Positions 57,603 through 64,000 of a stretch of DNA of 64,000 nucleotides are shown piece by piece. The DNA is taken from contig WNNJ02001507.1 of the NCBI GenBank assembly GCA_012934845.2, positions 124,001 to 188,000 of the forward strand, written 5' to 3'. The notes beneath the pieces were generated by a model. The model made no database searches, was not told where the DNA came from, and saw only the letters and a list, made by a program, of their open reading frames with translations. Position 1 is the stretch's first letter. Every line of letters starts with the position of its first letter. A program made the position numbers and the translations under genes. This DNA comes from Pomphorhynchus laevis. Its lineage: Eukaryota > Acanthocephala > Palaeacanthocephala > Echinorhynchida > Pomphorhynchidae.

Positions 57603-59214
57603 GGATGTGTTAAACTGTGCTCCGGGAGCTAATAAGCTTCAGTTTCATAATTGTAGATGTTGCCAAAAACCGGAGTTCGATTACAAGTAGAGCAGACTTC
57701 CTTATCACTCCTAGACGAGCTGATGGTAGCCGGCAGCACTCATCAGTAGGGTGAACTACCATCAGTCGTTTCGGCTGCCTTGTGATATATTAAATAGGCA
57801 TTTCCGACAATTTGCTAACGTGGTAGTATGTGCCTAGCCTCTCTAAACTAACCATGTGTTTTCTGGACTATCCTAATCTTATTCGGCAGGAATTTTACTT
57901 GCTGTTGTTCTTGATTTCTCACAGAATCCTTTGGAGGATACATTTTTATAATTTTTGTATCTGACTGGGTTAAGCTGTTCTCTGGGATTTATTAAAATTC
58001 AGATTTAAAATCGTAAATATTGCCAAAAATCGGAGTTCGATTACAAGTAGAGCAGACTTTCTTATCACTCCTAGACAAGCTGATGGTAGCCGGCAGCACT
58101 CACCAGTAGGGTGAACTACCATCAGTCGTTTTGGCTGACTTGTGATATATTAACTAGGCATTTCCGAGAATTTGCTAACGTGGTAGCACCTTATCACTCC
58201 TAGACGAGCTTATGGTAGCCAGCAGCACTCATCAGTAGGGTGAGCTACCATCAGTCGTTTCGGCTGCTTTGTGATATATTAACTAGGCATTTCCGAGAAT
58301 TTGCTAACGTGGTAGCAAATTGTATCCTCCAAAGGATCCTGTGAGAAAGCAAGAACGACAGCGAGTAAAATTCCTGCCGAATAAGATTAAAATGGTCCGG
58401 AAAGCACATTCTATTTACAAGTGTTGATGCAAAAAATATATCTTAAAATGTAGAAGGTAGATACCAAAGAATAATAACTATTTAATTATTTAAATATCAT
58501 TTTCTTAAAGCAAATATTAACAAATCATTTTTTTTGTAAAAATTAACATTTTAAATATTTTATCTTGCAAAGGTGTGCCTATAGGAAGGACAACGACAGT
58601 GCCTTAAAATTTTATCAACGAGTGCTTGATTATGACAAAAATTTCCAGACTGCGATTGATGGAATTGACAAGATTAAACGATCGGTCAGAAATGAACGAA
58701 CAATTTGTTGTTGATATGACTACAGAGATTTAGATCGAGAAGAAATTAGAAATTTTCGACCACACTCCTGCACTACCTAGACAAATAAGAACGAATGAAA
58801 CAAATGATTCATGCTCTTTTAACAGGTGTTTTTTCAATTATTAATTTCGATTAAAATTAATTGTTTTTAGTGATACGACGAGTACGGAATCTTGCCAGTC
58901 ATCACAGTGAGCTGAATGCTTGATATCATATTTTTACGTAAACGTTGACATTTAGATCGTCAAGTTCAAGTGAATGCAGTATTTCGTGTTCATCATCATC
59001 TTCAAATGAAGATAAACATTCACAACGATTGAAAGGTATGAAATTCGATAAACAGTATAAGCTTGAAAAAATGGACGTTACTTCATCGACGAATCGCAAA
59101 AAGGCTAATCATGGAAGTTCAAGGACAGTGTTAAAGCGAAATAAACAGCACTGCGACAAGATAGATTCGAATATTGTTGATTTTTTTCATCGTTTGAAGA
59201 ATAGAAAAAGATGA
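31800..59214 (+). CDS. TTC14: TTC14-like protein, 14 exons, 533 aa
   Basis: Exons: 31800-31945, 39617-39806, 40698-40820, 44749-44806, 46817-46884, 46952-46989, 51581-51745, 51791-51862, 52653-52772, 54363-54485, 58573-58684, 58734-58825, 58871-58906, 58956-59214 (stop TGA). Every intron is GT-AG, all phases join, and the sum is 1602 nt. The N-terminus MDDKQLNELVESNSSALL aligns with the start of vertebrate TTC14. Residues about 113-195 form an S1-like nucleic-acid-binding domain (NDVVYCEITNISSKGALVRL, NEGDLIKAKIVNI). 196-262 match the TTC14 linker (VENLPLFFR, NQKYLSPG). TPRs lie near 287-320 (YAKGMNFFQTN), 321-354 (RGAMQANKHNFKEAL) and 369-402 (DSALKFYQRVLDYD). The tail has an SSSSSECSISCSSSSSNEDK run and ends DFFHRLKNRKR. 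TTC14 is a poorly characterised, probably nuclear RNA-associated protein. Intron sizes run from 45 nt to 7.7 kb; intron growth is partly due to mobile elements. The start is the first ATG and matches the family. Confidence 0.87.
32115..32540 (+). pseudogene. LINE RT fingers and palm start
   Basis: 142 codons from the truncation point. Carries RT motifs 1-3 and motif A with its Asp (SLDLSSAFNIVDHS). The frame is lost at the GGGTCCCACAAGG motif-B site, where one base is missing relative to PQGSVLG. The catalytic YADD is in the next frame. No longer able to make a complete RT. Confidence 0.75.
32115..33530 (+). mobile_element. L2-like LINE, 3' half, in TTC14-like intron 1
   Basis: RT from the fingers to the 3' end: YRSISLLPTLSKLLERLM, FQSAFCSNHST, SLDLSSAFNIVDHS, WFASYLSDRF, then after a one-base deletion PQGSVLGPLLF (32510-32560), YADDLIYAH (32615), and a thumb/C-terminal region open at 32759-33187. 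The 3' UTR ends with hairpin GCGTGC-GCTG-GCACGC (33474-33489) and a TAAAATAAAT tail. 5'-truncated at about 32110. Better preserved than copy A of the same family. Confidence 0.85.
33531..34285. other. Intron 1 spacer
   Basis: No gene recognised. 33535-33650 has a short antisense-free fragment similar to LINE copy A around 1640-1740 (NNNPYDYSSFLKTKVS, compare NPHDYSLFLQTKLS), so a further small L2-like piece. Confidence 0.5.
34342..35077 (-). pseudogene. LINE RT fragments (copy H)
   Basis: Two open pieces. 34823-35077 holds the pre-RT and fingers region (SPFLLKTLPNFLAPCLAKIF). 34342-34590 holds WIRYFLHNRFFRVRVGGYLS, the motif-B remnant VHQGTAFGPLLFIIF and, frame-shifted, the catalytic loop. 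The palm between them (34600-34820), including motif A, is recognisable only as short broken pieces. Confidence 0.65.
35283..35576 (-). pseudogene. LINE endonuclease C-terminal part (copy H)
   Basis: 97 codons: MEDFNLPRSNWSEYVF corresponds to the GDFN motif (Gly changed to Glu), then FDLIFSKRVNDVV and the terminal GSSDHCVLSLP with catalytic SDH. The N-terminal half with VFCITESWL is in another frame at about 35900. Confidence 0.7.
36091..37503 (-). repeat. 204-bp tandem array, 7 copies, from LINE ORF1
   Basis: TTTGTTTCACCGTTAG recurs at 36091, 36295, 36499, 36703, 36907, 37111 and 37315: exact period 204. Copies differ at only a few positions. On the - strand each unit encodes the CR1 ORF1 C-terminal module (HARILLRCGYRLKG, YRILRDLPLEERLELKEA, GETNLCIQN). 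The period is 68 codons, but TAA and TAG stops and a frameshift recur in every unit, so it is not a growing protein. Confidence 0.93.
37761..39616. other. Rest of TTC14-like intron 1
   Basis: 37761-38060 may hold further decayed ORF1 of copy H. The remainder is AT-rich with nothing recognised. Confidence 0.4.
39905..39996 (+). repeat. 31-32 bp tandem repeat in intron 2
   Basis: TTCGGGTTGTT recurs at 39908, 39940 and 39971, each followed by a TAATTWTG(C/T)TCTT block: three copies. Confidence 0.75.
41571..41692. repeat. Hairpin with perfect 27-bp arms
   Basis: 41571-41597 (CCCTTTCCTCCCCTCCGCTT and on) is the exact reverse complement of 41666-41692. The inner part also pairs partly (GACCTCGACAATTGGGA with TCCCAAATTGTTG). 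GC-rich in an AT-rich intron. May be a small foldback element or a pre-miRNA-like stem. Confidence 0.85.
42004..42588 (-). pseudogene. Merlin / ISXO2-like transposase, internally deleted
   Basis: 194 codons. An N-terminal zinc-ribbon-like segment begins upstream of the ATG (CCHKHL) and continues with YWRCQKSKCF and VRKGTWFEGARL. The catalytic domain starts with IVGIDETVFARRKYNRR (first Asp) and QQWVFGGVCRETSKVFLFAV, then CILPGSLIHSE and HTQQIESTWNQVK (third catalytic Glu). Between IHSE and GIHTQ the usual 30-40 residues, including the second Asp and the conserved His/Asn-His region, are missing. Therefore it is not a functional DDE enzyme. Family: ISXO2-like/IS1595 domain, Merlin superfamily in animals. 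Confidence 0.8.
42950..43562. repeat. Direct repeats and AT-rich tract
   Basis: 42952-43085 and 43427-43562 are diverged direct copies (AGGGTAATATT, TTTTCGAGATATTTTGAAATA, then GAAATTTAAATA and TTTTAAATGATTACAATTAC). A shorter third copy starts near 43168. Between them 43240-43400 is TATA-rich. Confidence 0.65.
44190..44435 (-). pseudogene. Lys/Arg-rich coding-like island, unrecognised
   Basis: A GC-richer block in AT-rich intron 3. One - strand frame reads RLRDKPRRKTKRRIYSMKW and INKLREMRL before two stops. A +1 frame carries on as YNDRPRSSRKRTSTINKTHM and GKRGLRNKAEQTLKKKE. This suggests a single-frameshift remnant of a basic protein. I do not recognise the family. It could instead be a structured RNA or chance. 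Confidence 0.3.
45240..46370. repeat. Intronic direct repeats and a 40-bp LINE scrap
   Basis: ATCAATCAGCTGTCCAATTT with flanks occurs at 45446-45490 and 45746-45785. Another pair, 45290-45420 and 46210-46360, shares GAAAATCRCCATTTGTGAAA. 45519-45557 is an antisense scrap of the L2-like RT (complement of 32430-32467). Confidence 0.6.
46990..48000. other. TTC14-like intron 6, left part
   Basis: AT-rich. Has short repeats of CCTATTAATAAATAGGTAATA at 47285-47390. No gene recognised. Confidence 0.4.
48024..48557 (+). pseudogene. Unrecognised frameshifted ORF
   Basis: A less AT-rich block. One + frame reads from 48141 (GLMLKPKILYASGCWDDPMI, DHIDLFMYFRKCC) to about 48365. A second + frame continues GITTLDVRAESGIEWIFGD and VELFEVIVYVNN to a stop at 48557 (TYFGNSEL). 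The - strand also has long open frames over the same bases, so strand is uncertain. Looks like a decayed single-exon insert within intron 6. No family recognised. Confidence 0.3.
48858..48889 (-). ncRNA. Decayed hammerhead-like motif in PLE arm
   Basis: On the - strand: GTGAAGA (C3 changed to G), stem II GCTA with TAGC, GAAA, TATC. Same layout as 4097-4128 but the core is mutated. Confidence 0.4.
49247..49298. repeat. (AT)n microsatellite
   Basis: 52 bp of uninterrupted AT dinucleotide within the Penelope-like element. Confidence 0.97.
49865..50265 (-). pseudogene. Penelope-like reverse transcriptase, C-terminal part
   Basis: Upstream of an in-frame TAG near 50185 it reads YEQNDGFAIGNPLALLLSELYL, the AMGSPLSP-type motif of Penelope RTs. 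After it come MWIGYVDDKFAIC (catalytic YVDD), INCFDGNIQWTIELE, LTFLDVVVSRTSND and LKTSVYYK. These are diagnostic of Penelope-like elements, which are distinct from LINEs. The N-terminal RT motifs are missing and there is a stop, so it is inactive. The ATG at 50164 is internal. Confidence 0.82.
50704..51580. other. TTC14-like intron 6, right part
   Basis: AT-rich, no gene recognised. Confidence 0.4.
52395..52440. repeat. Perfect 21-bp inverted repeat, 4-nt loop
   Basis: 52395-52415 (TTTCCTATTTGTCTACTCTT plus A) is the exact complement of 52420-52440, loop TCTT. A wider, weaker pairing of GACAGTATTCAGTATTA (52181-52197) with TAATACTGAATACTGTC (52353-52369) lies to the left. In intron 8. Confidence 0.9.
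52773..54362. other. TTC14-like intron 9
   Basis: No gene recognised. 52890-53120 is less AT-rich with some short words (CTCCGACAGCATTAAACG) but no open frame of note. Confidence 0.4.
55430..56330 (-). mobile_element. RTE-like LINE reverse transcriptase fragment
   Basis: On the - strand 55805-56002 reads VRTFNYLGTAISN, VMNWISKATATFSLL, PKIYYLIVLPVLLHCSE: the post-palm YLG / RI.KA...F / LP.LLYG.E signature of RTE-type LINEs. Upstream (56100-56330) motif A remains as FLDFKVALYS in a broken frame. No complete ORF. Lies in intron 10. Confidence 0.65.
56612..56716 (-). ncRNA. Hammerhead-core RNA element, family 2, intact
   Basis: On the - strand: GAAAC (56699-56695), CTGATGA (56672-56666), GTC (56626-56624). 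Stem II GGCAAC with GTTGCC, stem III CGACCA with TGGTCG, stem I TTCTA with TAGAA, closing helix ATGTCAC with GTGACAT. Segment order is GAAA, CUGAUGA, GUC, unlike standard hammerheads. Confidence 0.5.
57127..57230 (+). ncRNA. Hammerhead-core element, family 2, inverted and decayed
   Basis: Same layout on the + strand. GAAAC is reduced to GAAC, and stem II (GGCAAC with GCTGCC) has a mismatch. CTGATGA and GTC are kept, and so is the closing helix. Confidence 0.4.
57534..57600. repeat. (AT)n microsatellite
   Basis: 67 bp of AT dinucleotide. Confidence 0.97.
57703..57787 (-). ncRNA. Hammerhead-core RNA element, family 1, copy 1, intact
   Basis: On the - strand: GAAAC (57772-57768), CTGATGA (57746-57740), GTC (57716-57714). 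Stem II GGCAGC with GCTGCC, stem III CGACTGATGGTAG with CTACCATCAG(C)TCG (13 bp, one bulge), stem I CCTA with TAGG (extendable), closing helix TATCAC with GTGATA. Confidence 0.55.
58063..58147 (-). ncRNA. Hammerhead-core element, family 1, copy 2, decayed
   Basis: Core changed to CTGGTGA and AAAAC, with GTC kept. Stem III still pairs through a G-U. Confidence 0.4.
58192..58276 (-). ncRNA. Hammerhead-core RNA element, family 1, copy 3, intact
   Basis: Core intact: GAAAC (58261-58257), CTGATGA (58235-58229), GTC (58205-58203). Stem II is AGCAGC with GCTGCT, a G-C to A-U compensatory change relative to copy 1. Stem III has one mismatch (CTACCATAAG). Confidence 0.55.
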
Positions 59215-59254
59215 CAACATTTTTATTTGTTAGCAAAAGTTGTATTTTTACAAA

Positions 59255-59260
59255 ATAAAA
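59255..59260 (+). terminator. Candidate polyadenylation signal of TTC14-like gene
   Basis: AATAAA 41 bp after the stop codon, followed by a T-rich stretch. Confidence 0.5.
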
Positions 59261-59284
59261 TATATTTTTTACATTTTTATTCAT

Positions 59285-59317
59285 TTTGGTTTTCTTCGCG
59301 TTTCTTTTTGGCTGTAG
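59285..59317 (+). promoter_or_regulatory. 3' splice acceptor abutting the ATG16-like start codon
   Basis: A T-rich tract (TTTCTTTTTGGCTGTAG) ends in AG immediately before the ATG at 59318. It lies only 58 bp after the AATAAA of the upstream gene. It fits a trans-splicing acceptor of a downstream operon gene, or a cis acceptor of a 5' UTR intron whose donor would then lie in or before the TTC14-like gene. Confidence 0.45.
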
Positions 59318-62300
59318 ATGAACGAACTTACAGAGTACCTAACTCTAGTACAAGTAAGAAACGAAAGAGAATCCATATTCAATGAAATAATCAAATCATG
59401 TAAATAATAAAAAACTTCCCATTTTATAAAAGCACTATTTCTATTTAGATATTAGAGTTTTAGGAGGTGAGTTTAATTCTCGAATCGGTTCAATTGATCA
59501 TATCACCCAAAGGTAACGTGTTCATTATCATTTCGTATTGATTTAAATGGTATTTTTTCAAAATTATTTGTTTGTTAATGAAATGTCTATATATATTTAT
59601 GATAATATAAATATATTATTAATATATTAATAATTATAATTATGTAATAATTATTATGTGATATTATTGCATAATATTTATATAAATAAAATATTATTTA
59701 GGTATAACGAATTTTAAGTGTAACATTTATGATATGTTGTAATATTAAGGCTATCTACAATCCGTTGCAACTAATCAGTTGCAATCTAGTGATCAGACAT
59801 AAAGAATTTTTTTAATTTTGCAAATGAATACAAACTGTATGCTTACTAGCCCACAAAAGCGATACAGATTGAGAACAATAGTTACTCGTTTAGAAGCATA
59901 GAACGTAGTTGCTTTTTGAAAAAAGGAATTAAGGATTAAGATTGTATGTGATCAGATATAGAATTCCAATGTAGAGGAGCAGCAATATGTAGAGATCGAA
60001 GGCCGAAGTTGGTTGAATAATATGTTACGTGTTGCATAAAATAAGCAAGGAAAGTAGGTGAGTGGAATGATGGCGGGATTCACTTTGAATTTTCAGAAAG
60101 AGATAAGAAGGATAATAACAATGGAGAATGCGACAAGTTAGACAAAGAAAACGAAAACGAACACGGTGTTCAATCTTTAGCCTTATAATTTTTGATAAAT
60201 AGGAAAAGCTATGATCATATTTACGAAATCGAAATAGGTGGCGGACACCAGTGTTAATGAGGCACTGATAAGGCTTAAGCGATGACTTTTGAGAGAAGAC
60301 GAGAAGGATAATACAGTACTAAATACGTGTGGAAAGAAGGAAGGAGATAAGAGATTTGCAGGAACTAGCCTAGAGAATTTCTGACGAGATTAATATTACG
60401 GAGAATAATATTTGAGGATCTAATTTTAGCTCGAATGAAGGGATCGAAATGCAGATTATTGACTAAGTACGCATCTAGAAAAACTAAATCTTCTACATGA
60501 ATAATTGTAAATTGAAGATACAGAGAAGGAGGAGAAACATAAATTGAAGAGGGTAAAATTTATAACACATTAGATTTGGTAGGATTGAGATACATTTTCA
60601 AAAAAATAGATGTTCTGACATATCACGATGACAATTCCACGAAGATATGAAAAGTAGGTTGCCTATGCGAACAACGAAGAGCAAAGAATTGGTTACGATA
60701 AACTGAGTAGTCAAGTTCTGAAGATAGTATGAGATAACGATGATAAGTTCTGAAAGAACGACGCAGTAGGCGTTTTGAAGTCACACACTCAGAGTCGAAT
60801 CATGTTGCACGATAGTGACATGATTGAACAAAAGTTTTAAGGGGAAGAATTTCATCGAGGATAGAGCAAAATACATTGTTAAAGATGGTACATAAGTAAT
60901 TAGGGGATTGGTAGATAGAAGAAGGATACATTAATGGAGAGCAGTTAATATGAGGGCGAAGAAGGGAAAAGTCGAGAAATTTCTAAGAACGACACAAGAT
61001 AATTTTTACCTTAACATTGATTTTTAACAAAGGGAGAGAACATGTAACAAGGAACTGGTCAGATAGAGCATGATCATATATACACAATGAATTGACAAGG
61101 CAAAATGTGAAGTAGGGCAACAATATCGAGGGTACCGCCAATAATATGGATAGCGGAAGAATAATGAGGAGACATGATTTGAAAATCATCATCACTAAAT
61201 GTAAAAATGGTCTTTAGGGTATTGGAATCACAAAGACGGTCTAAACGAACATTTATATCACCTAGTACAACGCAAGGTAAATCGGCGAGGAGGATGAAAG
61301 TAAGTTTGACAGTTCACAGAAAAAAGAGTCAGACGGATGACATGATCCAGGTTGATAGAATAAGTAGATATTGAGAGATAACGAGACTGTTTTTACACAG
61401 AACCCAAGTAGTTCGAAAGTAAGAGGAACAAATTTCAACGATAACGATTGCAACGGAGATTAATTGTGATATAAAGCTATAAGACCAACGTGGTTAATTG
61501 ATTTATTTGAACTTAAAGATAGTTGACGAGCCTTATCAACTACAGTGAGGTTTAAAGAGCTGAAGTGTTTAATAGAGTAATCATTCTGATCAACGTGCCA
61601 AGATTCGTTTAATCACATAACATCTAAAGATTTATGAAGGAAAACATCATATACTGAATCAACCTTGTAATTAAGAGAGCGGATATTTAAGACGGCCAAT
61701 TTCTAAGAAGACTTGGGAATCCACGGAGTCGAGTCAATTTTAAGATACACTGGATGATTTACTGGGAGATTTGTTAGATGATTTACTGAATGCTTTACTG
61801 CATAACTTACTTTTTTACTGAAGGCTTTACTGGAGAGTTTACTGGAAGATTTACTCGATAACCTTTGGATGATTTGATGGAGAATATACTGGAGGATTTA
61901 CTTGAGGAGTTACTGGTGGATTTACTGGAGGATATACTTGATTTGTAGGCTTTGATAGTCAAATGTGGGAGCGTGATAAACTCGCAGTGTTGTTATTGTC
62001 TAGATTTATTTTCAATTTACGAGATCGTATAACCCTATTATTACGTTTAATGAATGTGGAGGAACGGTCAATGTTTCCAATCTCGTTAAATTAGACATGG
62101 AGAGTTTTTTAAGCATCACGTTCTACTGGTGATAGATCAGGAATGATATTGACTATGGAAAATGCTAGGTGAATATTGTAGCTTACTACAATAGGAAGGT
62201 GGTCGACGTGATATCGATTCGTCAGTTGAAACAAGCAACCATGGAGGAATATCAGTTTATTTAGCTGAAAATCGATTGAGTCGAAGATATCGACATGTTG

Positions 62301-63566
62301 ATAGATTTATCCCAATCTCAGAAAAAATTTTCTTGACTACGTCTTGATCATTCGATGAAACATGTAACCCTCTATTGATTACGTTACACGAGCTGCTTTA
62401 CACTCTTGCAAGAATTTAAGTTTGGTCAGATCCATGTTTAAATGATTGACCGTAAAAACAGTTAATAAAATCTCATGTCGAACCACACCTGCAAATGTTT
62501 GCGATATAGTTAAGCTAGATTTTTCACCATCATATGAGGTTATTTCTAAAGCATTATTCTTAAAGTTTTTGAGCTCTGTCGTCAATTCAGCGGTTTCGAT
62601 TCTTGAGCGCTCAACATCTTCTTAAATTAATGATAAGCGTTTTGTTGAACAATATCCACAATGGAACTTTCGCAGAAAGAAATCTCTATTGACGCTACGA
62701 GAAACTTTCACATAGGTTCTCATAGTGCAACCAGGACTTTAGCATTTGATATAAAGGGTTACAAAATCAGCCGTATCCAACTTGCCAGTAGCAAACTTCC
62801 TAAGATCAATTTACTGACGAACATGTTAATGCTCGTCAGCAATAGAGTATTTTCACATAATGATGTTCACAACCAAACGCGACATACATAAATCACAGAT
62901 TCATCACTTATAAATCAGTGATGCATTTAAATTTGCTAATTTTAAATTAGCATCATATTTTATTGAACGATAAGTTTTAATATTTTGATATTTTTTGTTG
63001 GCATGGATCTTGCCAAGCTTTTAACGGATTTAATATTTTGTAAGCAATTAAGCAAATACAAATATAATTAATGAAAACGTACATGAGCGTCTAAAATATG
63101 GTCGCTCGAATGACCTGCGAGTATTCGGCGTTTTGCCTATATTTAAATAAACAACCAGACAAATTAAAAATAGTAAAACAAGTAAAGTAGCGCATATCCT
63201 AGCAACAATTATTTGTATTTTTTTGTTATGGATGTTTTTGTTAATTGAAATATTTTTCATTAAAAATATTTTAATTGAAAAAATATTTTCATCTTTTCAT
63301 TTTTAAATGCTTATTATATTTTTATATCAATGTATTCAATATATTCAATATATTGCTTACCTTGACCATTTTAAAATTTACTAAATGATCGTTAAGACAA
63401 AGTCTTTATTACCATCTAAATTAATGTTTTTATAAATATTTTAGCTCTAAACTAAAATAACCATTTGTTTAGCGAATCTAATTCGAAAAATGTACAGCAA
63501 TTAAAAGATGTCAGGATTGCATTACTACAAACTGAGTTAGTTGACGTTCATTTTAAGCGAAACGAG
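59318..63566 (+). CDS. ATG16: ATG16-like autophagy protein, N-terminal 80 aa (partial)
   Basis: Exons 59318-59399, 59449-59512 and 63473-63566, GT-AG introns of 49 nt and 3960 nt, phases exact, 240 nt. The product begins MNELTEYLTLVQVRNERES and continues with IFNEIIKSYIRVL; exon 3 gives NVQQLKDVRIALLQTELVDV, then HFKRNE. This aligns with the ATG5-binding helix of ATG16 (RN or RD, then F..II..Y..LL) and the start of its coiled coil (QL...LR...EL...HK.R.E). ATG16 binds ATG5-ATG12 and directs LC3/ATG8 lipidation at autophagosome membranes; the rest of the coiled coil and the WD40 domain are not seen. The start is supported by an in-frame stop directly upstream (TAG before ATG). Only 103 bp separate it from the TTC14-like stop codon. 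The family call rests on a short region. Confidence 0.68.
61262..61453 (-). pseudogene. LINE endonuclease middle part
   Basis: 63 codons carrying VSLSLNIYLFYQPGSC and SFFCELSNLLSS, the mid endonuclease region just before the GDFN motif, which follows in the next bases as VVLGDINVRLDR. Inactive fragment. Confidence 0.65.
61740..61945. repeat. Degenerate TTTACTGGAGGA minisatellite
   Basis: About 12 imperfect 15-18 bp repeats of GATTTACTGGAG. The - strand frame would encode SSSK-type repeats (for example SSSKSTSNSSSKSS). Confidence 0.7.
61981..63472. other. Right part of ATG16-like intron 2
   Basis: Holds two modest open frames: - strand 62379-62585 (SLTISQTFAGVVRHEILLTV) and + strand 62661-62891 (MELSQKEISIDATRNFH). 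Neither is recognised, and neither fits an ATG16 exon. Possibly LINE-derived. Confidence 0.35.
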
Positions 63567-63698
63567 GTATATTTAAAAATTGTTTTGATCAAACATGTGT
63601 TTAACCTTGAAATATTTAGCCCATTTTTTTCTTAATTTAAAAGATGCTAGTTTAATCAAGTCTTCATTTTAGTATAAATTATAAGGAAAATCTTAAAT

Positions 63699-64000
63699 TT
63701 AAACATCTATTAGTTTTACTGTCACAAATTCCACTAAATGATATAATGTTATTATAGAATAGAACCATAAAAACGACACCTTATTCGATAAAAAGGTTCT
63801 GTTCAGTATTTTAATAGCTTCTGTTATTAAAATATACACTGAGATTTGCACGATGCGACCATGTCGAATGACAAAGCGTTGGGTTAGATTTTCTCTTTGC
63901 ATCTCTCTGCGGAGTTGGCGCAGATTGTATTTACGAGTGCGGTCTTCTTTCGAGAGGTCTTGTTGCACGTAAACTGAATGACACACAGGATTTGTTCGTA
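63699..64000 (-). pseudogene. LINE ORF1 C-terminal fragment
   Basis: The - strand reads VYVQQDLSKEDRTRKYNLRQ, then REMQRENLTQRFVIRHGRIVQ, the LT.E.R...R.LR...  / NLTIRNGKIV signature of LINE ORF1 C-termini (compare 7540-7600). It continues beyond the window. Lies in an ATG16-like intron. Confidence 0.6.

Larger units (their letters stand above)
57640..58420. repeat. Repeat cluster, family 1
   Basis: Three direct copies: 57664-57830, 58028-58186 and 58190-58320. Inverted flanks 57852-57945 and 58322-58415 (AATCTTATTCGGCAGGAATT and complement) enclose the last two. Homologous to family 2 but diverged. Contains a GAGTTCGATTAC word resembling a pol III B box on the + strand. Confidence 0.8.
59950..61980 (-). 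mobile_element. L2/CR1-like LINE in ATG16-like intron 2, antisense
   Basis: On the - strand the endonuclease reads YQPGSCHPSDSFFCELSNLL (61350), VVLGDINVRLDRLCDSN (61250), SPHYSSAIHIIGGTLDIVAL (61150) and DHALSDQFLVTCSLPLL (61050): the same family as copy A. 60900-59950 would be linker and RT in ruins. A Ser/Lys-coding minisatellite lies at its 5' side (61740-61945). Whether 62000-62640 belongs to it is unclear. Confidence 0.75.

Noticed and set aside
57671-57690. Pol III B-box-like GGAGTTCGATTAC, suggesting a tRNA-derived SINE
   Set aside because: No A box at the right distance and no poly(A) or pol III terminator. The word is on the strand opposite to the ribozyme core. Mentioned only as a resemblance.

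Overview
This is animal (metazoan) nuclear DNA: AT-rich, intron-containing and saturated with decayed retrotransposons. I cannot name the species from sequence alone. The short introns (45-67 nt) and a 103-bp gap between two same-strand genes, with a splice acceptor abutting the second ATG, recall lineages with compact introns and spliced-leader operons such as nematodes. This is inference only.

Two host genes can be read. The first is a TTC14-like gene on the + strand, 14 exons from 31800 to 59214. All exon phases join exactly (1602 nt, 533 codons plus stop). It encodes an N-terminal TTC14 region, an S1-like domain, three TPRs and a serine-rich basic tail. Its short introns are 45-67 nt; the other eight are 0.8-7.7 kb and several carry mobile elements. 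The second starts at 59318: three phase-consistent exons give the first 80 residues of an ATG16-like autophagy protein, and the gene runs out of the window or into unrecognised exons.

Layout. 1-3.3 kb: an L2/CR1-like LINE ending in a snap-back. 3.9-4.7 kb: small elements with hammerhead-ribozyme motifs. 6.3-9.9 kb: CR1/Jockey-like LINE fragments. 10.6-29.5 kb: a nested retroelement block, with a CR1-like ORF1/EN copy at both edges, an ORF1-only LINE, a second LINE of that general type, a Gypsy element with 111-bp LTRs arranged head to tail, a further LINE inserted in an LTR, and a CR1-like reverse transcriptase ORF of 571 codons. 30.5-59 kb: the TTC14-like gene with intronic L2-like and CR1-like LINEs, a 7-copy 204-bp array made from LINE ORF1 sequence, a Merlin/IS1016-like DNA transposase, a Penelope-like element with RT and GIY-YIG traces between inverted arms, an RTE-like RT fragment, and a cluster of foldback repeats. 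59.3-64 kb: the ATG16-like gene with an antisense L2-like LINE in intron 2.

The most unusual signal is the repeat family at 56.6-58.3 kb. On one strand each intact unit carries the three hammerhead core segments (CUGAUGA, GAAA, GUC) flanked by strands able to form all three hammerhead stems, with compensatory base changes between copies. The segments occur in an order not matching the usual type I, II or III hammerheads. More ordinary hammerhead motifs lie at 4097 and 4589, and a decayed one in the Penelope-like element.
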